From NCBI GenBank assembly GCA_944369635.1, contig CALVXL010000091.1:1-21272 (forward strand): a stretch of DNA of 21,272 nt, given 5' to 3'. The stretch comes from an uncultured Clostridia bacterium. Its GTDB lineage: Bacteria; Bacillota; Clostridia; Christensenellales; Borkfalkiaceae. Made by a program: the position numbers and the translations under genes. A model generated the notes under the pieces. The model saw nothing but the letters and a program-made list of their open reading frames with translations, did no database searches and was not told where the DNA came from. Shown one piece after another: positions 14,655-21,272 of this stretch (its first letter is position 1; each line of letters begins with the position of its first letter).

Positions 14655-16007
14655 ATGGATCTGAAAAGACAGAAATTTTTGGTTTTCGGACTGTCGAAAA
14701 GCGGCGTGTCCGCCGCAAAATTTTTGCTTTCCCGCGGTGCGGACGTAAGCGTTTACGAGGAGCTGGAAAGCGAAAAAATAGGTGAAAACAAGTCGACGCT
14801 TATGGCTTTTGGAGCTAAAATCCTCAAAGGCGAAGAGGATAAAACAAAATGCGACGTGTTGGTTTTAAGTCCCGGCGTTCCCATCAATCACCCGCTTGCG
14901 GTGGAATATAAAAAACACAAGCGCCGCGTGATCGGCGAACTGGAACTCGGGGCGTTGTTCGTAAAAACTCCGATCATAGCGGTTACCGGTACGAACGGAA
15001 AAACGACAACCTGCAATCTTTTAGAGCAGATGCTTAAGGAAGGCGGCGTGGCGTGCAAACTGGCGGGCAATATAGGAATGCCGCTGACGGGGGAAGTCGA
15101 CGAGCTTGCGGACAAGGTAGCGGTAACGGAAGTTTCGAGTTTTCAACTGGAAACCACGCATCTTTTCACGCCTCACGTAGCCTGCGTGCTGAATATTTCA
15201 CCCGATCATCTCGACAGGCATTATACGATGGAAAATTACATATATCTGAAAAAACGGATTTTGAAAAATATGCGCGAAAGCGAATACGCGGTACTCAATT
15301 ATGACGACGAAGCGGTTCGCTCCTTTGCGGATGACGCAAAATGCCGCGTCGTTTGGTTTTCCGAAAAAGAAAAGGTGAGCGGCGCCTATATCGAGGACGG
15401 AAAGATCATGTTCCGAGGCGAATATATATGCGACCTGAACGCCGTCAATATCAGCGGTATACATAATGCGGGCAACGCCCTTGCCGCAATCGCCGCGGCG
15501 GGGCTATTCAATGTCGATAAATCGGCGATGGCGACGGTGCTCAAAGGTTTTAAGGGCGTGCGGCACAGAAATGAATTCGTGCGCACGGTGGACGGCGTAA
15601 GCTTCTACAACGACAGTAAGGGCACGAATACCGCCGCCGCACTCGCAGCGGCGCAGACGATGCGCGCGCCGACTATCATGATCCTCGGCGGAAAAGATAA
15701 GGGCGAAGATTATTTCCCGCTTTTCGAGGGGTTGAAAGCCACGCCCGTAACGGGTGTAGTGCTGGTCGGCGAAAGCCGTTATAAAATGCTGGAGGCGGCC
15801 GGGCGAAGCGGATTTTCGGAAATTACGGTTACGGGAGATTTTTCCGCGGCGGTGCGCATTGCAAAAATGCTGGCGCCGAAAGGGGGAAACGTTCTTTTAA
15901 GTCCCGCGGCGGCAAGTTTCGATATGTTCGGGGGATACGAAGAGCGCGGCGAAGCGTTTTGTAAGATAGTCGAGGGAATGTATGCTGAAACCGAGAACGA
16001 GGGATAA
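14655..16007 (+). CDS. murD: UDP-MurNAc-L-Ala D-glutamate ligase MurD
   Basis: A cytoplasmic Mur ligase of 450 aa that adds D-glutamate to UDP-MurNAc-L-Ala using ATP; its D-Glu would come from MurI. The N-terminal Rossmann-like domain has GLSKSGVSAAKFL (12-24) and SPGVP (72-76). The P-loop TGTNGKTTTC is at 111-120. EVSSFQLETT and LNISPDHLDRH mark the central domain, and FYNDSKGTNTAA with ILGGKDKGEDY mark the C-terminal domain. ATG is preceded by GAGGT at 8 bases. The 3' end overlaps ftsW by 26 bases. Confidence 0.96.
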   Translation: MDLKRQKFLVFGLSKSGVSAAKFLLSRGADVSVYEELESEKIGENKSTLMAFGAKILKGEEDKTKCDVLVLSPGVPINHPLAVEYKKHKRRVIGELELGALFVKTPIIAVTGTNGKTTTCNLLEQMLKEGGVACKLAGNIGMPLTGEVDELADKVAVTEVSSFQLETTHLFTPHVACVLNISPDHLDRHYTMENYIYLKKRILKNMRESEYAVLNYDDEAVRSFADDAKCRVVWFSEKEKVSGAYIEDGKIMFRGEYICDLNAVNISGIHNAGNALAAIAAAGLFNVDKSAMATVLKGFKGVRHRNEFVRTVDGVSFYNDSKGTNTAAALAAAQTMRAPTIMILGGKDKGEDYFPLFEGLKATPVTGVVLVGESRYKMLEAAGRSGFSEITVTGDFSAAVRIAKMLAPKGGNVLLSPAAASFDMFGGYEERGEAFCKIVEGMYAETENEG

Positions 16008-17088
16008 ACGGATCGGAGACATATATTTGCTTGCGGCAGTCGTGCTTTTGAGTGTTCTCGGTTGTGTGTTTATTTATTCCGCCAGCAATTATTCTGCCGA
16101 ATCGACGTACGGCGACGGATTTTATTTCGTGAAAAAGCAGGCGATCGGCATTGCGCTCGGTATATGCGCTATGCTGTTTACCGCAAATTTCCCCTATGAA
16201 AAACTGAAAAAGTTCGCTTGGTTTTTCGCCGTTCTCGCGCCCGTTCTGCTCGCGCTGGTGTTCGTTCCGTTTCTGGGCGTGGAAAATTACGGCGCCAAGC
16301 GCTGGATCGGCATAGGCTCTCTGACGGTACAACCCTCTGAAATTGCAAAATTTTCCTTCATTTTGTTTACGGCGGCATATATCGGGAAAAAGCCTGAAAG
16401 AACGCGGACTTTTAAAGGAATTCTTCCTGTTTTGGGCTACGGTGCGCTCCTTTGCGTGCTCATTATCTTGGAACCGAATATGTCGATTACCGCCGTCATG
16501 GGTATGCTGATGATCGCCATGCTCTTTGCCGGCGGAATGAAAATCAGGCATTTTGCCTGTATCGTCTTGCCGGCGCTTGCGCTCGGCGTTGCGCTGATCT
16601 TTGCCGAACCTTACCGTTTGAGCAGACTTTCCGCTTTTCTCAATCCGTGGGCTTCTCCAAAAGGCGAAGGGTATCAGTTGATTCAGTCTCTTTATGCTCT
16701 CGGCAGCGGAGGCTGGTTCGGGGTCGGGCTATTCAATTCCCGACAAAAATACGCGTTTTTGCCCTTTTCGGAATCGGACTTTATATTGTCGGTCATCGGC
16801 GAGGAAACGGGTTTTGTCGGATTGTTGGCGTTTTTCGCTTTGCTCGGTTTCATCGTTTACCGCGGTATCAGGATCGCCGCAAAAACGAAAGACGTTTTCG
16901 CTTATTTGCTTGCGCTCGGAATTACGTTTATTTTCGGCATACAGGTTCTTGTAAATGCCCTCGTGGTGACGGGGTGCATTCCGCCTACGGGGCTGCCGCT
17001 GCCTTTGGTTTCCAGCGGTAATACCTCGATCATCATTTTTCTTGCGGAATTCGGAGTGCTTTATAACATATCAAAAGAACAAAATTAA
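15982..17088 (+). CDS. ftsW: Septal peptidoglycan polymerase FtsW (SEDS family)
   Basis: A SEDS glycosyltransferase of 368 aa with about ten membrane segments, which polymerises lipid II with its partner class B PBP, here probably the ftsI product. Seen are IYSASNYSAES after helix 1, KRWIGIGSLTVQPSEIAK (106-123), EPNMS, the large extracellular loop NPWASPKGEGYQLIQSLYALGSGG (divided here at 221-244), the KYAFLPFSESDF segment with D266 in the position of the catalytic Asp, and the end motif PTGLPLPLVSSGNTS. It could equally be called SpoVE; being in the dcw cluster favours FtsW. The ATG lies inside the end of murD and has GAGGGA a few bases ahead. Confidence 0.93.
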   Translation: MLKPRTRDKRIGDIYLLAAVVLLSVLGCVFIYSASNYSAESTYGDGFYFVKKQAIGIALGICAMLFTANFPYEKLKKFAWFFAVLAPVLLALVFVPFLGVENYGAKRWIGIGSLTVQPSEIAKFSFILFTAAYIGKKPERTRTFKGILPVLGYGALLCVLIILEPNMSITAVMGMLMIAMLFAGGMKIRHFACIVLPALALGVALIFAEPYRLSRLSAFLNPWASPKGEGYQLIQSLYALGSGGWFGVGLFNSRQKYAFLPFSESDFILSVIGEETGFVGLLAFFALLGFIVYRGIRIAAKTKDVFAYLLALGITFIFGIQVLVNALVVTGCIPPTGLPLPLVSSGNTSIIIFLAEFGVLYNISKEQN

Positions 17089-17138
17089 CGTTTTTTGCCG
17101 CTTTGCCATATTATGTCTATATAAAGGCGGTAATTTAT

Positions 17139-18386
17139 ATGGCAAAATACATAATCAGAGGCGGTAAAAAATTAGAAGGTAAGATCGAGGCGGAATCGGC
17201 AAAAAATGCCGTTCTGCCTCTTTTGGCCGCGGCGTGTTTAACGGATGAAGAAGTTATAATAAAAAACTGTCCGCCTATACTCGACGTGGTAAACATGGTC
17301 AACATATTAAAGGAACTCGGCGTAAAAGTGTATTATGAAGGGAAAAATCTCATTGTGGACGCTTCAGCCATGCACAGTTACACTATTCCGTATTCTCTTT
17401 CGAAAGAGCTGCGCTCGTCTGTCTTTATGCTGGGCGCGCTCGTTTCGCGTTTTAAATCGGCGGAAGCATCCTATCCCGGCGGGTGCGATATCGGTTTAAG
17501 GCCCATCGATCTGCATCTGGCGGGGTTAAAACAAATGGGCGTGCGCGTTACGGAATTCGGCGGGGAGATCGTGTGCAAAGCGGATAAACTGACGGGAGGG
17601 GATATCTATTTCGATTTTCCGAGCGTCGGCGCGACGGAAAATATTATGCTCGCCGCGGTTCTCGCCGAGGGCAGAACGATCATTCACAATGCCGCGAAAG
17701 AACCCGAAGTGGAAGATTTGCAACACTTTATCAATTCCATGGGAGGAAAGGTCGCGGGTGCGGGAAGCAGCGTCATCACCGTTGACGGCGTAAAGAAACT
17801 GCACGGCACGGAATTTAAGCCGATTTTTGACAGAATAGAAGCGGGAACGTATCTCGTTGCGGCGGCCGCGACGGGCGGAAATATAGAGATTTCCAACTGT
17901 AATCCCGAAAAAATTTCGGCACTTTTACATAAACTTTGCGAGAATACTTGTAAAATCACCCTGAATAATGATATAATATACCTAAAAAGCGGCAGCGTAA
18001 GAAAAAGTTTCAATATCGAAACGTTGCCGTATCCGGGGTTTCCCACGGATATGCAGGCGCAGATGGTTGCGCTCGCTGCAGTCAGCAACGGAATATCCGT
18101 CATTCGGGAAAATATCTTTGAAACGCGTTTCCGTCATGTGCGCGAGCTTAACCGTATGGGCGCGAATATCGTTGTGAAAGACCGCGTTGCCATCGTCAGC
18201 GGCGTCAGGGAGCTTTCGGGCGCAAAGGTTACGGCGCATGATCTGCGCGGGGGAGCCGCGCTTATCGTTGCGGGGCTGAACGCGCGCGGTGTTACCGTCG
18301 TCGACGATATACGCCACGTGGAACGCGGATATTATAAGCCGGAGGAAAAATTCAGAATGCTCGGCGCGGATTTCGAAAAGATCTGA
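17139..18386 (+). CDS. murA: UDP-GlcNAc 1-carboxyvinyltransferase MurA
   Basis: A cytoplasmic enzyme of 415 aa that performs the first committed step of peptidoglycan synthesis, moving enolpyruvate from PEP to UDP-GlcNAc. It has ESAKNAVLPLLAAA with K22/N23, the active-site loop SYPGGCDIGLRPIDLHLAGL with Cys116 and R121, and FPTDMQAQ with the catalytic Asp. Keeping the Cys (rather than Asp) means the usual fosfomycin target residue is present. I chose the ATG at 17139, with AAAGGCGG 8 bases ahead and a normal N-terminus, over an in-frame TTG at 17103. It occupies the place between ftsW and ftsQ where murG usually lies. The C-terminal motif reads LRGGAALIVAGL, close to the usual LRAGAA form. 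Confidence 0.96.
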   Translation: MAKYIIRGGKKLEGKIEAESAKNAVLPLLAAACLTDEEVIIKNCPPILDVVNMVNILKELGVKVYYEGKNLIVDASAMHSYTIPYSLSKELRSSVFMLGALVSRFKSAEASYPGGCDIGLRPIDLHLAGLKQMGVRVTEFGGEIVCKADKLTGGDIYFDFPSVGATENIMLAAVLAEGRTIIHNAAKEPEVEDLQHFINSMGGKVAGAGSSVITVDGVKKLHGTEFKPIFDRIEAGTYLVAAAATGGNIEISNCNPEKISALLHKLCENTCKITLNNDIIYLKSGSVRKSFNIETLPYPGFPTDMQAQMVALAAVSNGISVIRENIFETRFRHVRELNRMGANIVVKDRVAIVSGVRELSGAKVTAHDLRGGAALIVAGLNARGVTVVDDIRHVERGYYKPEEKFRMLGADFEKI

Positions 18387-18407
18387 GCCTGCAGTTTCGG
18401 TGAGGCA

Positions 18408-19157
18408 ATGAACTCTAAAAGCAAAGTTTTTCTTAACTTAATCATTTCTCTTATATTCCTTGCCGTGCTGGTTTTCGGGTTCTTTTCGGTTTTTTCGCTC
18501 AAGGTGGTGGACGTAAAGTTTTCCGTTGTTTACGGCAAGGAATATTCGGAGGAAATACAAAACAGACTCGACGTCTATAAGAATAAAAATCTGCTCTTTC
18601 TGAAAACGGAGGAGATAAGTGAAATTTTTGCGGATTATCCCTATCTGCAAGTGACGGAGCTTAAAAAAGTTTATCCTTCTTCGTTATCTGTAAGCGTAAA
18701 GGAAAGGCAGGAAATTTATAAACTCAACGTAGACGATCATTTTTATATTCTCGACGATACCGGATTTGTTTTGGCAAAGGATGTTTCGTACGGGGACAAG
18801 CTGATAAATCTTTCGGGCGTTAGCGTAAAATCCTCTGTTGTCGGCAATATGCTGTCGGTTGAGGAAAGCGAATTGATAAAGGTCGTTTATGAAATGAGCG
18901 CGGTCGGTTTGTATACAAATAACATCGAAGGGATAGAAATAGAGTACGGGTTGGAAAAGAGCGACGTTGTTTTTCATATGCGCACGGGCGTGGACATCAC
19001 GGTCATGAAAGCGCTTGACGAAGGACTGAAAAAAATGGAAAACGCAATGCAGGCTTATGACAATGCGGACGATTATCTGAAAAGTACGGACGACATTCTG
19101 GTTTATAAAACGGACGAGGGGGAAATAAAAGCTACCTGGACAAGTCACGATGCTTGA
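18408..19157 (+). CDS. ftsQ: Cell division protein FtsQ/DivIB
   Basis: A bitopic divisome protein of 249 aa that binds FtsL and DivIC and helps control septal wall synthesis. A short basic cytoplasmic tail is followed by a membrane helix (about 8-30) and a POTRA domain (about 33-100: VKFSVVYGKEYSEEIQNRL to YPSSLSVSVKER). The beta domain (about 101-215) contains YILDDTGFVLAK, typical of the family, and there is a short acidic C-terminal tail. GAGG lies 2 bases before the ATG. Sequence identity in this family is low; order, topology and the POTRA pattern carry the call. Confidence 0.9.
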   Translation: MNSKSKVFLNLIISLIFLAVLVFGFFSVFSLKVVDVKFSVVYGKEYSEEIQNRLDVYKNKNLLFLKTEEISEIFADYPYLQVTELKKVYPSSLSVSVKERQEIYKLNVDDHFYILDDTGFVLAKDVSYGDKLINLSGVSVKSSVVGNMLSVEESELIKVVYEMSAVGLYTNNIEGIEIEYGLEKSDVVFHMRTGVDITVMKALDEGLKKMENAMQAYDNADDYLKSTDDILVYKTDEGEIKATWTSHDA

Positions 19158-19187
19158 GCCCGCCTCGATGTATACGGGAGAAGAACA

Positions 19188-20336
19188 ATGCAAAAAAACA
19201 CGGTTACGGTCATCGATATCGGTTCGTCGGGGATTACCGCGGCGTCGGTGGAACGCGGCCTGAACGATACGTTTGTGATCAAGGGATTTTCCAGACAGTA
19301 TTACGCGGGATTTTCCGAAGGGGAATTTTTCGACAGAACGGAACTCGAGGGCGTTTTGAGAACGTGCCTGAAACAGGTGCGTTACGGCAATAAGGACATT
19401 GCGGAAACGGTTTACGTCGGCGTGCCGGGAGAGTTTACTACCGTTATCTTGAAAGAACATCAGATCGCTTTTAATAAGAGCCGAAAAATCACGGAAGCGG
19501 AACTCAACGAACTTTATGATACGGGTTATACGTTAAAATCTCAAAAATATTGCATTATCAACCGTTCCGGCGTGGCGTTTACGCTCGACGATATGCGCCG
19601 CACGGCGGATCCTGTCGGAGAAAACACAAAACTGCTTCGGGGTACGCTTTCCTATGTGCTTTGCGACAAATATTTTACGGATACGATTTCGTCATTTTTA
19701 AAAAAATGCGGAGTGGCAAAGGTGGAATTCGTTTCGGGACCGTTGGCGGAAGCGCTGTATCTTTTTGCTCCCGAAACGCGTGACAGAACGGCGGTGCTTG
19801 CGGATATAGGTTATATTACGACGAGTTTGTCCGTAGTGCAGGGCGACGCGATTATTTATCAGAAAGGTTTTCCGTACGGAGGCGGTTATATCACCGCTAT
19901 GTTCACGGAGTTTTTTAAGATCGATCCCGATATTGCTGAAAAGCTGAAGCGAAAAGTCAACTTAAGTCTTTCCGCTGCCGACGAAATTTATAAGATCGTG
20001 GACGGAGACGAGGAATATACTTTCCCTGCGGAAAAGGTCAATGAAATCGTTTTTGCAAGTTTAGACGAGCTTTGCGAAAATATAGAATATTGCCTGACTG
20101 ACAGTCGTTTTGTCATTCCCGAATACGTGCCGCTCTCGATTACGGGCGGAGGCATAAGCTTTATACGCGGGGCAAAAGAACATATTTCCAAGCGACTCAA
20201 TTTGGTGGTGGAAACTCTTGCACCCAGGTTGCCCAACATGAACAAACCGACGGATTCTTCGCTTGCGGCCCTTATGCGGCTCGCGTTGAATCAGCCCGTT
20301 AAAAAACAGAGTTTTTTCAAAAAATTATTCAAATAA
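19188..20336 (+). CDS. ftsA: Cell division protein FtsA (divergent actin-like)
   Basis: An actin-fold protein of 382 aa that tethers FtsZ to the membrane; the usual length is about 410-440. Phosphate-1 loop VIDIGSSGITAAS (8-20), a 1C subdomain in the FtsA position (about 80-160), phosphate-2 loop LADIGYITTSLS (205-215) and adenosine motif SITGGGISFIRGA (317-329) appear in order. Both phosphate loops differ from common FtsA: Gly stands where a Lys or similar residue often follows the first loop, and the second lacks the GG pair of DIGGGTT. The C-terminus KKQSFFKKLFK (372-382) is a short amphipathic basic helix suited to membrane binding. GGGAG precedes ATG, and ftsZ follows after 23 bp, which supports the name. 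Confidence 0.9.
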   Translation: MQKNTVTVIDIGSSGITAASVERGLNDTFVIKGFSRQYYAGFSEGEFFDRTELEGVLRTCLKQVRYGNKDIAETVYVGVPGEFTTVILKEHQIAFNKSRKITEAELNELYDTGYTLKSQKYCIINRSGVAFTLDDMRRTADPVGENTKLLRGTLSYVLCDKYFTDTISSFLKKCGVAKVEFVSGPLAEALYLFAPETRDRTAVLADIGYITTSLSVVQGDAIIYQKGFPYGGGYITAMFTEFFKIDPDIAEKLKRKVNLSLSAADEIYKIVDGDEEYTFPAEKVNEIVFASLDELCENIEYCLTDSRFVIPEYVPLSITGGGISFIRGAKEHISKRLNLVVETLAPRLPNMNKPTDSSLAALMRLALNQPVKKQSFFKKLFK

Positions 20337-20359
20337 CAAAAATGGTGGAGGATTAACAC

Positions 20360-21272
20360 ATGTTTAACAGCGAAGAAACGAATATCGCAGTCATCAAAGT
20401 AATCGGCGTAGGCGGTGGCGGAAACAATGCCATCAATTCGATGATAGATTCCAATCTCGCAAGCGCAGAATTTATTTCTGTCAATACGGACAAGCAGGTA
20501 TTGCTTCTTTCCAAAGCCGATAAACGCATTCAGATCGGCGCCAGTCTGACCAAAGGTCTCGGTGCCGGGGCGAATCCCGAAATCGGCGAACGCGCGGCGG
20601 AAGAAAATAAGGACGAACTTACCGAACTGATCAAGGGGACGGATCTTCTTTTTATCGCTGCGGGAATGGGCGGCGGTACGGGAACGGGCGCGGCGCCTGT
20701 CATTGCCAGAATCGCCAAGGAAATGGGCGTTCTTACGGTGGCAGTCGTTACTAAACCGTTTTCTTTCGAAGGAAGAAAGAGAGAGGAAAACGCCAAAAAC
20801 GGCATTATCAACCTAAGAAAATATGTCGACACACTGGTAGTAATACCGAATGATAAGTTGTTGCAGGTTTTGCCCGGCTCCACGCCGTTCGGCGACGCGT
20901 TCAAAGTTGCGGATGACGTATTAAAACAAGGTATCAGCGGTATTGTAAATCTTATTGCTACGCCCGCTCTCATTAATCTCGACTTTGCGGATGTTTCCAC
21001 CGTTATGCGCAATCAGGGTCTTGCGCATATGGGTATCGGCAGGGCGAAGGGCGAAAATAAGATGATCGAAGCGGTCAGACAGGCTGTTTCCAGTCCGTTG
21101 CTTGAAACGACCATCGAGGGCGCTAAAGGCGTTATTTTGAATATTACGGGCGGAAAGGATATGTCTCTCGGAGAAGTCAGCGAAGCGGCAAAGCTGGTAC
21201 AGGGCGTTATCGATTATTCCGCAAACATTATTTTCGGAGCGGCAATCGACGAAACGTTTGTCGATGAAGTGG
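20360..21272 (+). CDS. ftsZ: Cell division GTPase FtsZ (3' end cut by window)
   Basis: The tubulin-like GTPase that forms the Z-ring; 304 codons are visible. IGVGGGGNNAINSMI (15-29) is the first nucleotide loop, NTDKQVL (42-48) lies where NTDAQAL is usual, and GMGGGTGTGAAPV (102-114) is the tubulin/FtsZ signature. TKPFSFEGRKR (131-141) and the synergy loop NLDFADV (206-212), with both Asp residues, follow. The T5 region reads STPFGDAFKVADDVL, where many FtsZ have a PLLDAF form. The disordered linker and C-terminal FtsA-binding peptide lie beyond the window. GGTGGAGGA stands 7 bases before ATG. Confidence 0.97.
   Translation, partial: MFNSEETNIAVIKVIGVGGGGNNAINSMIDSNLASAEFISVNTDKQVLLLSKADKRIQIGASLTKGLGAGANPEIGERAAEENKDELTELIKGTDLLFIAAGMGGGTGTGAAPVIARIAKEMGVLTVAVVTKPFSFEGRKREENAKNGIINLRKYVDTLVVIPNDKLLQVLPGSTPFGDAFKVADDVLKQGISGIVNLIATPALINLDFADVSTVMRNQGLAHMGIGRAKGENKMIEAVRQAVSSPLLETTIEGAKGVILNITGGKDMSLGEVSEAAKLVQGVIDYSANIIFGAAIDETFVDEV

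Noticed and set aside
17095..17123. Possible TTGCCG-17-TATATA promoter before murA
   Set aside because: Weak at both boxes, and the start site would fall on or past the ribosome site, leaving almost no leader.
1..21272. CRISPR arrays, phage genes, toxin-antitoxin or defence systems, riboswitches
   Set aside because: No spaced repeat arrays, integrases, transposase genes or defence motifs were seen on either strand; leaders are short and do not resemble riboswitches known to me.

Overview
The window is chromosomal DNA from a low-to-moderate GC Bacillota bacterium, most likely an uncultured Clostridia lineage. This rests on the YesM/YesN-type sugar two-component system, the AGGAGG-type ribosome sites, the clear sigma-A promoters, and a division and cell wall (dcw) cluster in the Gram-positive style (mraZ-rsmH-ftsL-PBP-murE). 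MurE carries the DNPR motif, which points to meso-diaminopimelate peptidoglycan. A genus cannot be named from the sequence alone.

Region 1 (1-5465) concerns sugar uptake. The 3' part of an MglC-type galactose/glucose permease reads rightward. It converges, across two stacked hairpin terminators, on a leftward three-gene operon: a YesN/AraC response regulator (TTG start), a YesM-type sensor kinase and a lipoprotein MglB-type sugar-binding protein. The three genes overlap one another and follow a near-consensus promoter.

Region 2 (5586-8282) is a housekeeping stretch. It holds tRNA-Ser(CGA) on the minus strand, a divergent member of the Lgt family, ribosomal protein S20 (rpsT) on the minus strand, and a glutamate racemase homologue (murI) with an odd C-terminal tail. 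Promoters and hairpin terminators can be placed for most of these units.

Region 3 (8330-21272, running off the right edge) is a long, tightly packed dcw operon: mraZ, rsmH, an ftsL-like gene, a class B PBP gene (ftsI/spoVD type), murE, mraY, murD, ftsW, murA, ftsQ/divIB, ftsA and ftsZ (cut by the window end). It starts at a TTGACA-17-TATGAT promoter overlaid by three 10-bp-periodic MraZ-type boxes. Spacing is between small overlaps and about 50 bp, except for 104 bp before the PBP. The products make and flip lipid-linked wall precursor (MurA, MurE, MurD, MraY), polymerise and crosslink septal wall (FtsW, PBP) and build the divisome (FtsL, FtsQ, FtsA, FtsZ). murF, murG, murC and murB are not in the window.

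I found no CRISPR array, phage, intact insertion sequence or clearly new multi-gene system. The least ordinary points are the MurI tail with paired 12-bp repeats like those in IS21-type ends, the PBP start that seems to lie upstream of any normal start codon, the 140-residue cytoplasmic tail of the FtsL-like protein, an Lgt homologue lacking the catalytic His, and an FtsA with altered nucleotide-binding motifs.
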